From Vibrio hippocampi (GTDB lineage: Bacteria; Pseudomonadota; Gammaproteobacteria; Enterobacterales; Vibrionaceae): 64,000 nt of DNA. Location of the stretch: NCBI RefSeq assembly GCF_921292975.1, contig NZ_CAKLCM010000003.1, forward strand, positions 1,302,001-1,366,000. The letters are read 5' to 3'. Shown piece after piece: positions 53,027 through 62,320 of the stretch (position 1 is its first letter; each line of letters starts with the position of its first letter). Under the pieces are notes generated by a model, which was not told the origin of the DNA, made no database searches, and was given only the letters and a program-made list of their open reading frames with translations. The translations under genes and the position numbers were made by a program.

Positions 53027-53506
53027 ATGGTAGACGTTTCGAGACGTGTTTTTTTTACCCGAAAGTCTATAAATTACAATATGGTAAGGCTTCCATGGAT
53101 CAAGGAAGCCCAGCGGTTTACTGAGCTCTGTACCCGATGTGGTCAATGTGAACAAGCCTGTGAAACGCAAATCATCGTCAAGGGAGATGGCGGCTTTCCT
53201 CAAGTGGATTTCAGCCTTGACGAATGCACCTTCTGCTACAAGTGTGCAGAAATATGTCCAGAACCTATATTTAGTAGTGAACAACAACCTGCATGGGATG
53301 CGAAAGCGCAAATTTCAGACACCTGCCTTGCCACTCAGAACATCGAGTGCCGGAGCTGTGGTGATAGTTGCGAGCCAATGGCGATACGCTTTCAACTTCG
53401 TGCGGGCGGGGTTGCCCAACCCCAACTTGAGCTTGAGTCTTGCAATGGCTGTGGTGCGTGTGTCTCTACATGCCCAAGCAACTCGATCTCGGTGAGCAAT
53501 GAATAA
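53027..53506 (+). CDS. napF: Ferredoxin-type protein NapF
   Basis: 159 residues from ATG 53027 (MVDVSRRVFFTRK). It has four-cysteine clusters: C35-x2-C38-x2-C41-x3-C45, C67-x2-C70-x2-C73-x3-C77, and the C-terminal CNGCGACVSTCP, with a further cysteine-rich ECRSCGDSCEP region. NapF is a cytoplasmic iron-sulfur protein that helps mature NapA. It is the first gene of napFDABC. Confidence 0.9.
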   Translation: MVDVSRRVFFTRKSINYNMVRLPWIKEAQRFTELCTRCGQCEQACETQIIVKGDGGFPQVDFSLDECTFCYKCAEICPEPIFSSEQQPAWDAKAQISDTCLATQNIECRSCGDSCEPMAIRFQLRAGGVAQPQLELESCNGCGACVSTCPSNSISVSNE

Positions 53507-53533
53507 TAAATAACAATACGAGAACGAAGCATT

Positions 53534-53842
53534 ATGTCACTAAATGAAGTGCATATATCGAGTTTGATAGTCCACTGCAAAGCGGATCGTTTAGCAGCGG
53601 TTAAGGCAGAAATCGAAACATTTGATAATGCTGAAATCTACGGAGAAAGTGAAGAAGGCAAGATCGTTGTGGTACTGGAAACAGAAAACCAAGGTTTTGT
53701 CACTGACACTATCGACGCTATCAACCAACTACCTGACGTCCTTAACGCGGCTTTGGTGTTTCATCAAATCGAAGCAAACCTTGAGGATGACGAACAGAAC
53801 ATCACTGGAAACAACCAATCCCACATAGAGGGTGAAGTATGA
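53534..53842 (+). CDS. napD: NapA chaperone NapD
   Basis: A 102-residue ferredoxin-like-fold protein ([20 protein letters not shown], then [16 protein letters not shown]). NapD binds the NapA twin-arginine signal peptide and restrains export until the cofactor is loaded. The stop overlaps the napA start by 4 bases (ATGA), so the chaperone and client are translationally coupled. Confidence 0.9.
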   Translation: MSLNEVHISSLIVHCKADRLAAVKAEIETFDNAEIYGESEEGKIVVVLETENQGFVTDTIDAINQLPDVLNAALVFHQIEANLEDDEQNITGNNQSHIEGEV

Positions 53843-56328
53843 AGATGACAAGACGAGCGTTTGTCAAAGCAAACGCAGCGGCGTCGGCAGCCGCAGTAGC
53901 AGGTATCACCCTACCCGCTTCCGCGACAAACCTGATCGCGAGTTCAGACCAAACTAAGATCACCTGGGACAAAGCGCCTTGTCGCTTTTGTGGTACCGGA
54001 TGCTCTGTTCTTGTTGGTACTCAAAACGGTAAAGTTGTTGCGACTCAGGGCGACCCTGAAGCGCCTGTCAACAAGGGTCTAAACTGTATCAAAGGCTATT
54101 TTTTATCCAAAATCATGTACGGTAATGACCGTTTGACGCAACCTATGCTGCGCATGAAAGAGGGTAAATACAATAAAGACGGCGACTTCGCTCCTATTTC
54201 GTGGGATCAAGCGTTCGATATCATGGCCGAAAAATGGAAAGCCTCTCTCAAAGAGAAAGGACCGACCAGTATCGGCATGTTCGGTTCTGGGCAATGGACC
54301 GTTATGGAAGGTTATGCGGCAGCTAAGTTGATGAAAGCCGGCTTCCGCTCAAATAATATCGACCCTAACGCGCGCCACTGTATGGCATCGGCGGTCGTTG
54401 GTTTTATGCGTGCTTTTGGTATTGATGAGCCAATGGGTTGTTACGATGATTTTGAGAACGCTGACGCATTTGTGCTTTGGGGCTCAAATATGGCTGAGAT
54501 GCACCCTGTACTCTGGACTCGTATCACTGACCGACGACTCAGTAACCCCCATGTCCGTGTTAACGTACTCTCTACCTACGAACACCGATCATTTGAATTG
54601 GCTGACCATGGTTACATTTTCCATCCACAGTCTGACCTTGCAATCGCCAACTTTATTGCCAACTACATCATTGAAAACGATGCTGTCAACTGGGATTTCG
54701 TTAACAAGCACACTAATTTCAAGCAAGCGGCGACCGATATCGGTTACGGCTTACGCGATGATGACCCGCTGCAAGTCGCGGCGAAAAATGCCAACTCAGG
54801 GGCGACTTCAGATATTAGTTTTGAGCAGTACAAAGCTTCTGTTGCTCCTTACACCGCAGAGAAAGCCTCAGAAATTTCTGGCGTCTCAGAAGATAAGCTA
54901 ATCGAACTGGCGAAGCAATACGCAGACCCGAACGTTAAGGTGATGTCGCTATGGACCATGGGTATGAACCAACATACGCGTGGGGTGTGGATGAACGGTC
55001 TCGTTTATAATATCCATCTATTAACGGGTAAGATCGCTACTCCCGGTAACAGTCCATTCTCACTAACAGGTCAGCCGTCAGCGTGCGGTACCGCTCGTGA
55101 GGTCGGGACTTTTTCTCACCGTCTACCCGCAGATATGGTGGTGACCAACCCAAAACACCGTGCTATTGCAGAGAAAACCTGGAAGTTACCGGAAGGCACC
55201 ATTCCACCGAAGCCAGGTTTCCACGCAGTACAGCAAGACCGAATGCTGCATGATGGCGTATTGAACTGCTATTGGATCCAATGTAATAACAACCTGCAAG
55301 CGGGTCCCAACATCAACGAGGAACGTCTACTCGGCTACCGCAACCCAAACAACTTTATTGTTTGTTCTGATCCGTACCCAACGGCAACCGCACAAGCCTC
55401 AGATCTGATCCTTCCTACCGCAATGTGGATAGAAAAAGAAGGAGCTTATGGTAACGCCGAGCGTCGTACTCAAGCTTGGTATCAGCAAGTTGAAACAGTA
55501 GGCGAAGCGAAATCTGATTTATGGCAGCTGATGGAGTTTTCAAAACGCTTCAAGATGGAAGAAGTGTGGCCTGAAGATCTACTCGCTAAAATGCCTGAAT
55601 ATCGTGGCAAAACCATGTATGAAGTGCTGTACCAAAATGGTCAGGTTGATCAGTTCCCGGTTGAGCAAGCCAAAGCGCTTAACGATGACGCGCACCACTT
55701 CGGTTTCTACGTCCAGAAAGGTCTGTTCGAAGAATACGCTTCATTTGGTCGCGGTCATGGTCACGACTTAGCACCGTACGATAGATATCATGAGGTGCGA
55801 GGTCTTCGCTGGCCAGTCGTGGATGGTAAAGAAACCCTTTGGCGTTATAAAGAAGGGTCGGATCCTTATGCGAAAGCAGGCTCAGATTGGGACTTCTACG
55901 GCAAGCCAGATGGTAAAGCATGGATTATCTCCGCTCCGTATGAAGCGCCACCGGAAGTGCCAGATGCAGAGTACGATATGTGGCTATGTACCGGTCGGGT
56001 TCTTGAACACTGGCACACTGGGACCATGACTCGTCGTGTTCCTCAATTGTACAAAGCCGTACCTGATGCCGTGTGTTATATGCACCCTGACGACGCAACA
56101 GCAAAAGGGCTTCGTCGTGGTGATGAAGTGCTTATGTCTAACAAACGTGGGGAAGTTCGTGTTCGTGTCGAAACGCGCGGTCGTAACCGTCCTCCACAAG
56201 GCTTGGTATTCGTACCATTCTTCGATGCTCGTATCCTGATCAACAAGCTGATCCTAGATGCGACCGATCCGCTGTCCAAACAGACGGACTTCAAGAAGTG
56301 CCCTGTTAAGATCACCAAAGTGGTCTAA
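53839..56328 (+). CDS. napA: Periplasmic nitrate reductase catalytic subunit NapA
   Basis: 829 residues. A twin-arginine signal ([13 protein letters not shown]) precedes the mature molybdoprotein. The [4Fe-4S] ligands are C48-x2-C51-x3-C55-x27-C83 (CRFCGTGC, then LNC), and the molybdenum-coordinating cysteine is C181 in [12 protein letters not shown]. Bis-MGD-binding motifs run through the body ([26 protein letters not shown]). It reduces nitrate to nitrite in the periplasm with electrons from NapC and NapB. All key residues are intact. Confidence 0.97.
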   Translation: MKMTRRAFVKANAAASAAAVAGITLPASATNLIASSDQTKITWDKAPCRFCGTGCSVLVGTQNGKVVATQGDPEAPVNKGLNCIKGYFLSKIMYGNDRLTQPMLRMKEGKYNKDGDFAPISWDQAFDIMAEKWKASLKEKGPTSIGMFGSGQWTVMEGYAAAKLMKAGFRSNNIDPNARHCMASAVVGFMRAFGIDEPMGCYDDFENADAFVLWGSNMAEMHPVLWTRITDRRLSNPHVRVNVLSTYEHRSFELADHGYIFHPQSDLAIANFIANYIIENDAVNWDFVNKHTNFKQAATDIGYGLRDDDPLQVAAKNANSGATSDISFEQYKASVAPYTAEKASEISGVSEDKLIELAKQYADPNVKVMSLWTMGMNQHTRGVWMNGLVYNIHLLTGKIATPGNSPFSLTGQPSACGTAREVGTFSHRLPADMVVTNPKHRAIAEKTWKLPEGTIPPKPGFHAVQQDRMLHDGVLNCYWIQCNNNLQAGPNINEERLLGYRNPNNFIVCSDPYPTATAQASDLILPTAMWIEKEGAYGNAERRTQAWYQQVETVGEAKSDLWQLMEFSKRFKMEEVWPEDLLAKMPEYRGKTMYEVLYQNGQVDQFPVEQAKALNDDAHHFGFYVQKGLFEEYASFGRGHGHDLAPYDRYHEVRGLRWPVVDGKETLWRYKEGSDPYAKAGSDWDFYGKPDGKAWIISAPYEAPPEVPDAEYDMWLCTGRVLEHWHTGTMTRRVPQLYKAVPDAVCYMHPDDATAKGLRRGDEVLMSNKRGEVRVRVETRGRNRPPQGLVFVPFFDARILINKLILDATDPLSKQTDFKKCPVKITKVV

Positions 56329-56403
56329 CAGACAATACATTGAAATTATGGCTGCTGATTTCAGCAGCCATCGAAGAAATAGCCATTAGGCGGAGATAAC
56401 AAA

Positions 56404-56865
56404 ATGAAGAAAATTTTAGTCGCTCTGTTCTCGGTAAGCGCCCTAATAATGGGGGTCGCTCAAGCAGAATTTAATGATCCCGGTGGTGTAGGTGGTCTTA
56501 ACTCCCTGCGTGGTGATACCCGATTAGAAGAGACTCGACCTGCGGATAGCTTTAAACATACGCCAAAAGACCAAGTCGTTGAAACTGACTACGTCTATCA
56601 ACCTCCTTTGATTCCTCATCAAATACGTAACTATGAGGTGTCATTAAATGCCAACAAGTGCCTATCTTGTCACAGTTGGAAAAACGCCAAGGACTCAGGT
56701 GCCACCAAAATCAGCGTAACTCACTTTATGAACCGTGAAGACGCTGTGCTTGCAGATGTGTCACCTCGCCGATACTTCTGTTTGCAATGCCACGTTACGC
56801 AGGTGGATGCTAAGCCACTGATCAACAACAATTTTGAGCGTGTTGATTCACTGCGCGACGAATAG
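56404..56865 (+). CDS. napB: Diheme cytochrome c NapB
   Basis: 153 residues: signal peptide (cleaved after AQA), mature diheme cytochrome with CLSCH at 86-90 and CLQCH at 126-130. It passes electrons from NapC to NapA in the periplasmic NapAB complex. The length and the DPGGVGGLNSLRG opening match NapB. Confidence 0.95.
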   Translation: MKKILVALFSVSALIMGVAQAEFNDPGGVGGLNSLRGDTRLEETRPADSFKHTPKDQVVETDYVYQPPLIPHQIRNYEVSLNANKCLSCHSWKNAKDSGATKISVTHFMNREDAVLADVSPRRYFCLQCHVTQVDAKPLINNNFERVDSLRDE

Positions 56866-56891
56866 CCATATGAAGTGAAGAGAGGCTATCT

Positions 56892-57470
56892 ATGAAATTT
56901 ATTAAAGCGTTTTGGAATCGCCTAACCACGCCGAGTAAAGCGGCGGCTGGTTTGGTGCTGTTCCTTGGTTTTACCGGCGGTCTACTGTTTTGGGGGGCAT
57001 TCAACACTGGGATGGAAGCCACCAATACCGAAGAGTTCTGTTCAAGCTGTCACGCACCGATTGTGGCAGAAATTAAAGAGACGATTCACTACTCCAATCG
57101 TTCCGGTGTTCGTGCCATCTGCTCTGACTGTCACGTTCCCCATAACTGGACCGATAAGATTGTTCGTAAAGTACAGGCGTCCAAAGAGTTGTTTGCCTAT
57201 TACGTGTTAGACACTATTGGCACGGAAGAAAAATTCCAAGCAAGACGCGGGCATCTAGCCGAACGTGAGTGGGCGCGCTTGAAAAACAACGACTCTCTTG
57301 AGTGTCGTAACTGCCACGAATTTGAATATATGGACTTTTCCGAACAAGGTCCAAGAAGTGTACAGCAGCACTCGACTGCTCTGGCATCTGGTGAAAAAAC
57401 GTGTGTCGATTGTCATAAAGGTATCGCCCACCGCTTGCCTGATATGCACGGCGTAGAAGGTTGGCAATAA
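56892..57470 (+). CDS. napC: Tetraheme quinol dehydrogenase NapC
   Basis: 192 residues. One N-terminal membrane anchor (about 17-38) and four CxxCH heme sites at 50-54, 77-81, 138-142 and 171-175, the NapC/NirT pattern. It oxidises membrane quinol and reduces NapB. No napG or napH is present, so NapC is the only quinol route encoded here. Its stop overlaps the ribosome binding site of the small gene at 57480. Confidence 0.95.
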   Translation: MKFIKAFWNRLTTPSKAAAGLVLFLGFTGGLLFWGAFNTGMEATNTEEFCSSCHAPIVAEIKETIHYSNRSGVRAICSDCHVPHNWTDKIVRKVQASKELFAYYVLDTIGTEEKFQARRGHLAEREWARLKNNDSLECRNCHEFEYMDFSEQGPRSVQQHSTALASGEKTCVDCHKGIAHRLPDMHGVEGWQ

Positions 57471-57479
57471 GGAGCCCTC

Positions 57480-57623
57480 ATGAGTACATTAGAATCTGTC
57501 ATTTGGCACGTGTTAGGTTACGCCGCTATGCCAGTCATCATTTTATCTGGATTTGTGGGCGTTGCCGCCGTATCGCTTTGGATACTCTCGCTTGGCAAAG
57601 ATAAGCAGATAGAAGAAAAGTAG
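57480..57623 (+). CDS. 47-residue single-span membrane protein at the end of the nap operon
   Basis: The frame begins MSTLESVIWHVLGYAAMPVI and continues ILSGFVGVAAVSLWILSLG before a charged tail ending KQIEEK. One long hydrophobic segment covers about residues 8-38. AAGGAG lies 5 bases before the ATG and overlaps the napC stop. It resembles the short proteins annotated TIGR02808 in Vibrionaceae, from memory. Its place in the operon suggests a role beside NapC, perhaps replacing NapE. Confidence 0.7.
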   Translation: MSTLESVIWHVLGYAAMPVIILSGFVGVAAVSLWILSLGKDKQIEEK

Positions 57624-57671
57624 ACAAAAGAAAGGTTGAGATAAGAAAAAGACCGATTTTGGCGAACAATG

Positions 57672-57702
57672 AAAAGAGGACGGTTTTAAGCCGTCCTCTT
57701 TT
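57672..57702. terminator. Terminator after the nap operon
   Basis: AAAAGAGGACGG, 7-base loop, CCGTCCTCTTTT; it suits both the nap operon and the convergent porin. Confidence 0.95.
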
Positions 57703-57792
57703 ATATTCTCAATCAGACAATGATTCTCAAGCCAGCAATAAAAACCGTCAACTCAGTGTCGACCTTTATTTGACGCTTAGTGAGTGCGCCGA

Positions 57793-58833
57793 TTAGAAGC
57801 TGTAGTAAACACCGGCAACAACTGTCTCACCGTCTTGCTTAGCAACGTCACCCGTCACTTCACCATCCGCTTCACCTGTCTGGTATTCAACGAACGTGAG
57901 AATATTGTCCGCTAATTCATAATCAACACCGATCACGAAGTTAGTCACATCACCATCATTTAAAGCAGCACCCGTGTGTGAAAGCTTATCTAAATCAGCC
58001 ATTGCATAGGTCGAGTATACGCGTGCTTTATCGAATGAATAGCTTGCAGCAAGACCTAGTGATTGACCATCAACTAGCTCTTGAGAAGAGAAGAAACCAA
58101 AGCCATCAACACCTTCAAACTGGGTGTAGGTCATGGCAGCATAAAAACCGGCAATTTCATAAGAAACAGAAGCACCGAAAGCCTGAAAATCGGTAATATA
58201 TTGACGATCACCATCATCGTTCAATTTTTCTGCTTCCGCAGCTTGATACATAGCACCAACCGTTAAACCGTTGATAGCGTAATCTGCTGAAACACCATAT
58301 AGGCTGTCAATGTTTTCATCAGACTCAGTATGCATGTCAGCCACTAGAGTAAAATCAGCGAGCTTAGCTTTTGCTACGATGCCATGACCTGATGACTCTT
58401 TGTGATGACCACCAATACCACCCATATAGTTACCTTCATTGGTGATATCGTCTTTTTCAATCGCATCGCTTGAGTCCGCTAGATCGCCAACTTCACCCAC
58501 AGCAACACCCCAAGTGTCAGTTTTTACACCAACGTAAACATCGTCAAACGTTGCGTCATTGTTTGTGCCGTCATACCAAGAGCCGGATTCTACTTCAAAC
58601 GAAGCAAAGGCCGTGTACTTATTGCTTAGCTTTTGCTCAGCATTCAATTGAAGTTTTGCCCAAACGTTGACATCGGGATCCGTTTTCTCACCTTGAATAT
58701 CCATTGTTGCTAGGTAAGCGTCAACTTCACCGCCAAACGTCACTGTCGTGTCATCATTTTTATAAAGCTCGGTGGCGGCAAAAGAAGAGGTAGAAATCGC
58801 TGCAATCATGCCCGCAAGAATCGTTTTTTTCAC
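57793..58833 (-). CDS. Outer-membrane general porin
   Basis: A 346-residue precursor: signal peptide (MKKTILAGMIAAISTSSFAA), then alternating-hydrophobicity strands with the constriction loop VGEVGDLADSSDAIEKDD and a C-terminal phenylalanine (VAGVYYSF). It is of the Vibrio OmpU/OmpT-like trimeric type, strongly acidic. The divergent LysR gene and dyads in the 143-bp region between them suggest specific regulation. Confidence 0.85.
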   Translation of the reverse strand: MKKTILAGMIAAISTSSFAATELYKNDDTTVTFGGEVDAYLATMDIQGEKTDPDVNVWAKLQLNAEQKLSNKYTAFASFEVESGSWYDGTNNDATFDDVYVGVKTDTWGVAVGEVGDLADSSDAIEKDDITNEGNYMGGIGGHHKESSGHGIVAKAKLADFTLVADMHTESDENIDSLYGVSADYAINGLTVGAMYQAAEAEKLNDDGDRQYITDFQAFGASVSYEIAGFYAAMTYTQFEGVDGFGFFSSQELVDGQSLGLAASYSFDKARVYSTYAMADLDKLSHTGAALNDGDVTNFVIGVDYELADNILTFVEYQTGEADGEVTGDVAKQDGETVVAGVYYSF

Positions 58834-58885
58834 TGTAGTTCCTTAATGTAAACGATGTATTAACTTGGGCAATGACACTAACAGT

Positions 58886-58918
58886 TACAATTTTAGTTGT
58901 ACTTAAAGCTTATTTAAG
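58886..58918. promoter_or_regulatory. Dyads between porin and LysR genes
   Basis: TACAA-TTTTAG-TTGTA (58886-58901) and CTTAA-N7-TTAAG (58902-58918) are adjacent inverted repeats in the divergent region. Confidence 0.45.
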
Positions 58919-58976
58919 AAATACTTACAATAAAGCATTTCGTGATCGCGACTGGTATAGATGGAGTGAATAGGCT

Positions 58977-59873
58977 TTGGATTTAAACATGTTTAAGTAC
59001 TTTATCGCTGTAATAGAGGAGCAAGGGGTCTCCAATGCAGCAAAAGCACTCGGTGTCACACCTTCTGCAGTCAGTCAAAATATTGCTAAGTTGAATGAAT
59101 TTTATAACGATGTACTGTTTGTTCGAGTCGGAACTTCACTCGTTGCCACGACCAATGGCATGAATTTATATCGTTCAGTGAAACCTGCTGTCGAAGAGTT
59201 ATCCTCCCAAGCAAAAGCACATAAAAATCCAACCAAATCGAAACGCACCATTTCATTTTTAAGCCATAAAGATGTTGATTTACTCTTCTATCCACAATTA
59301 TTGGAAAGAGTCAGCCAGTCTGGGTTTGATATATCATTGCTCAACACCACCACCTCAGTGAACGAGGAGTTATGGTTTGATGAATTGGTACAACGTAAAG
59401 CCGACTTTATTCTCTCCACTCAACCGATGCAATTTACTGGCTACGAAAGCACTGTGTTATTAAAACAAGAGCCGGTATCAGTGTGTCGCACTGATCACCC
59501 ATACAAGGAAAAGTTAACTGACGAGCAAGGCTTTTTTGAACTCGACTTCATCGCCTACACCACTCGACAAAACCACAAACGCCTGTTCCAAAACATGCTA
59601 AAAAACCAACCTGACACCCGAAATATTGTCTATCAATCAGACTCCATGCTGACCTCTCTTTATATGGTATCCAAGAGTGACTTGGTCTGTTTAGCGTTCA
59701 CGCATCATGCCGAGAAATTTAAGCAAGCTCTGGGGTTGTCCATTCTGCCACTACCGTTCAAAGAAAGGGTCGAAGTCCCTATTTATCTCAGTTATAGAAA
59801 AAACATCCCAACCGACACAGCGTTGAAATGGGTCATTGAACAACTCGAACAAATATTCTCTGAGTACCACTAA
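58977..59873 (+). CDS. LysR-family regulator
   Basis: 298 residues from a TTG start (MDLNMFKYFIAVIEEQGVSN, a typical LTTR opening); ATG 58989 is a shorter alternative. The HTH is AAKALGVTPSAVSQNIAKL, and the effector domain runs from about 90 to 290. Divergent from the porin, it may regulate it. The ligand is unknown. Confidence 0.8.
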   Translation: MDLNMFKYFIAVIEEQGVSNAAKALGVTPSAVSQNIAKLNEFYNDVLFVRVGTSLVATTNGMNLYRSVKPAVEELSSQAKAHKNPTKSKRTISFLSHKDVDLLFYPQLLERVSQSGFDISLLNTTTSVNEELWFDELVQRKADFILSTQPMQFTGYESTVLLKQEPVSVCRTDHPYKEKLTDEQGFFELDFIAYTTRQNHKRLFQNMLKNQPDTRNIVYQSDSMLTSLYMVSKSDLVCLAFTHHAEKFKQALGLSILPLPFKERVEVPIYLSYRKNIPTDTALKWVIEQLEQIFSEYH

Positions 59874-60050
59874 TGGAGGATATCCGCTGCGTCTAGTGAA
59901 GTGTTTGCTATACTTGTAGCATAAATAACTCGTTATCTGACTTGATTATCATGGTGAAAATGTTTCACTGAAATTTATCTAAGTCATTGCTAAGCAACAA
60001 CCTATAATCACAATAGACAAATCAATAAATCTTGCAGTGGTGGAGAAGAA

Positions 60051-60452
60051 ATGGCAACAGACCTGTCTTCAAATGAAAGAGTCACTCTGATTAAGTATGC
60101 ATTGAATATACTTGATAGTTGGGGGGCCTCTAACTTACAAACAGAAGCGATCTTAGAACTCTCAGTGGAACAACATGCTCGACTTAAAGTGTCACCCGCC
60201 ACTGTACCTGTGGGGCCAAATACCTTTGAGCGCGTGCATCTTATTGTCGAAATTGATGGCTATCTGAGAACCGCGTTTGAAAGTCCTCACTTTATCAATA
60301 ACTTCATTAATGTTCGCAATAACTCCACCATTTTTAACGGCTATGCGCCGATTGAACATATTGAAGCCGGAGAACTTACCGGTCTTAAGCGACTTAAGCA
60401 GTGTGTGAAAGAGATGGCAAGAACGGCAGAGCAAGATGAGTCTCCTTGGTAA
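60051..60452 (+). CDS. ParS/MbcA/Xre-type antitoxin-like protein without toxin
   Basis: 133 residues, GGAGAAG before ATG. The N-terminal helices (SNERVTLIKYALNILDSWGA) are followed by the DUF2384-type toxin-binding module: HLIVEIDGYLRTAFESPH, NNFINVRNNSTIFNGYAPIE and EAGELTGLKRLKQCVKEM, matching the family layout of L-x-F, N-x-x-F-x-G-x-x-P and a final helix. Normally this is the antitoxin of RES-type NAD-cleaving toxins. No RES gene is present on either side, so it is an orphan or has another function. Confidence 0.65.
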   Translation: MATDLSSNERVTLIKYALNILDSWGASNLQTEAILELSVEQHARLKVSPATVPVGPNTFERVHLIVEIDGYLRTAFESPHFINNFINVRNNSTIFNGYAPIEHIEAGELTGLKRLKQCVKEMARTAEQDESPW

Positions 60453-60500
60453 TTGAGACCCGTCCTGTCTAGATTGATAGGTTAGAAATAGATCGAAAGG

Positions 60501-61196
60501 TTAAAATATTTTTTGGGTCGCGACGTTAAAGTATTTCTTATGTCGAGCATCAATACCACCACAATAAGTAAAGTAAACATCCTGAGGATGGTTAATGGAT
60601 TTAATCCAGCCACCTACCTGCTCAAAGTCAGCTAATCGACACTCTCCTTGCTTTAAGAGCTGGGTTGATACTTTCAAAAACTCATCGCTATACAGCAAAT
60701 AATCATCACTTTGATTTAAATACTGCTCCAGAACCTCTGCCCATTTATCGCCTTCTAACGGTACTTGCGCGACGGATAAATCTGACACCTTAACCCATTG
60801 TGAAATTTCTTCACTGCCGGGCTCTAGCTGATAAATGGGCGCAATACGAATCCAATCACCTTGTATTTCTTGTGGTGTGAGCTTTTCACCGTAATACGCA
60901 ATTCCCTCTTCCGGCGCTTGGTCATCAGGTCGAATCTTAATTGACGTCGTGGTTTGATTGACATAATAAGCATCAACCTTAGGCACTACCGGTAATTCTA
61001 TTTTGCTTTCGGTCACTTGACTGTTCGTTGCTGGCGCAATTTCAGATTCAAGCGACGACTCCGGCGGTTCTGTCATCACATCTGAATCCGATGACCCCTT
61101 ATCAAATACACCAAAATAGTAAGCTGCCCCTGCACCGCCCAGAAGTAAGCAGATCACACCTAATACAATCACCAGTTTCTTCACACCTAATACCAA
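60501..61196 (-). CDS. Membrane-anchored protein with SH3-like domain, hypothetical
   Basis: About 231 residues, starting with TTG at 61196 or GTG at 61184. An N-terminal membrane segment (about 7-27) is followed by an acidic serine-rich linker (about 32-70) and a probable SH3-like beta domain (about 75-145: VNQTTTSIKIRPDDQ, YYGEKLTPQEIQGDWIRIAP, QWVKVSDLSV). The rest has four cysteines or aromatics without known motif. I do not recognise the family. A 21-bp repeat lies in its leader. Confidence 0.6.
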   Translation of the reverse strand: MVLGVKKLVIVLGVICLLLGGAGAAYYFGVFDKGSSDSDVMTEPPESSLESEIAPATNSQVTESKIELPVVPKVDAYYVNQTTTSIKIRPDDQAPEEGIAYYGEKLTPQEIQGDWIRIAPIYQLEPGSEEISQWVKVSDLSVAQVPLEGDKWAEVLEQYLNQSDDYLLYSDEFLKVSTQLLKQGECRLADFEQVGGWIKSINHPQDVYFTYCGGIDARHKKYFNVATQKIF

Positions 61197-61250
61197 TCCG
61201 TTAATACGCTCATTATTATATCGACCAAATCACAAGATAGTTAACTGTTG

Positions 61251-61315
61251 TCTGAACATAGTTACCATTACCCTGAACATGGTTACCTTTATCTTGAACA
61301 TAGTTAACCATTATC
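61251..61315 (+). repeat. 21-bp tandem repeat, three copies
   Basis: Unit ctgaacatagttaccattat recurs with tgaacat at 61253, 61274 and 61295, between two minus-strand genes. Confidence 0.85.
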
Positions 61316-61331
61316 TGCAGATTGAGTTTCG

Positions 61332-62306
61332 TTAATGATTGAGATGTTGATCAATCGCCACCGCAAGACCGACTGAAGCCCCGACCATAGGGTTGTTGCC
61401 CATCCCTATAAATCCCATCATCGCAACATGAGCCGGCACTGACGAACTTCCTGCGAACTGAGCATCAGCATGCATCCGTCCCATGGTATCGGTTAAACCA
61501 TAACTAGCGGGTCCTGCTGCAACGTTGTCTGGGTGTAGCGTTCTACCTGTACCGCCACCAGACGCCACGGAAAAATAAGTTTTGCCTTGACGATAGCGTT
61601 CAGATTTATAGATCCCTGCTACGGGATGTTGAAAGCGTGTCGGGTTGGTCGAATTACCGGTAATACTGACATCCACCTGCGCAGCGTGCATAATCGCGAC
61701 GCCTTCACGTACATCGTCTGCACCGTAACAGAGGATCTGACTACGCTCTCCTTGTCCAAAGACTCTACGTTTCACTTCATTTAACTCGCCGGTATCGTAA
61801 TCAAATTGAGTCTGCACGTAGGTAAAACCATTGATTCTCGCGATCAGATAAGCTGCATCTTTCCCCAAACCATTAAGGATCACTGTCAGTGGTGTTTGGC
61901 GCGCTTTATTTGCATTCTGAGCGATTTTAATTGCCCCTTCTGCGGCTGCAAAAGATTCGTGTCCGGCAAGGAAAGCGAAACATTGTGTTTCTTCGCTCAA
62001 TAAGCGAGCGGCCAGTGCACCATGACCTAACCCCACTTGTCGTTGCTGTGCAACGCTACCCGGTTTACAAAACGCTTGTAGCCCTTCACCCAGTATCTGT
62101 GCGGCTTCTACTGCCGATGACGCGTGTCGATAGAGAGCCAGTGCCGTGCCCAATGTATAAGCGTCGCCTGCGTTATCGAAAGCAATGGGTTGGGTATCAA
62201 GCACCCACTGTTTTGCATTAATACCGTGTTGTAAGCAGTACTGGTGTGCCTGTTCAATTGAATCAAGATGGATTTGACTCAGTAGCGATTCGATTTTGCT
62301 ATTCAT
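61332..62306 (-). CDS. GGGtGRT-family protein
   Basis: About 324 residues; ATG 62306 is preferred because GAGGGT lies 7 bases upstream (the ATG at 62312 abuts it). The name-giving motif SGGGTGRTLHPDN is present near 260, with QVGLGHGALAARLL, FLAGHESFAAAEGA and glycine-rich GMGNNPMVGASVGLA near the end, suggesting a Rossmann-like nucleotide or cofactor fold. The biochemical activity is unknown. The gene begins 14 bp after the scaffold gene, so the two are co-expressed under the upstream riboswitch. Confidence 0.8.
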   Translation of the reverse strand: MNSKIESLLSQIHLDSIEQAHQYCLQHGINAKQWVLDTQPIAFDNAGDAYTLGTALALYRHASSAVEAAQILGEGLQAFCKPGSVAQQRQVGLGHGALAARLLSEETQCFAFLAGHESFAAAEGAIKIAQNANKARQTPLTVILNGLGKDAAYLIARINGFTYVQTQFDYDTGELNEVKRRVFGQGERSQILCYGADDVREGVAIMHAAQVDVSITGNSTNPTRFQHPVAGIYKSERYRQGKTYFSVASGGGTGRTLHPDNVAAGPASYGLTDTMGRMHADAQFAGSSSVPAHVAMMGFIGMGNNPMVGASVGLAVAIDQHLNH

Positions 62307-62320
62307 ATTCATACCCTCGG

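Noticed and set aside
575..61315. CRISPR array among the many short repeats
   Set aside because: All repeat sets are contiguous tandem units without unique spacers, and no cas genes are present.
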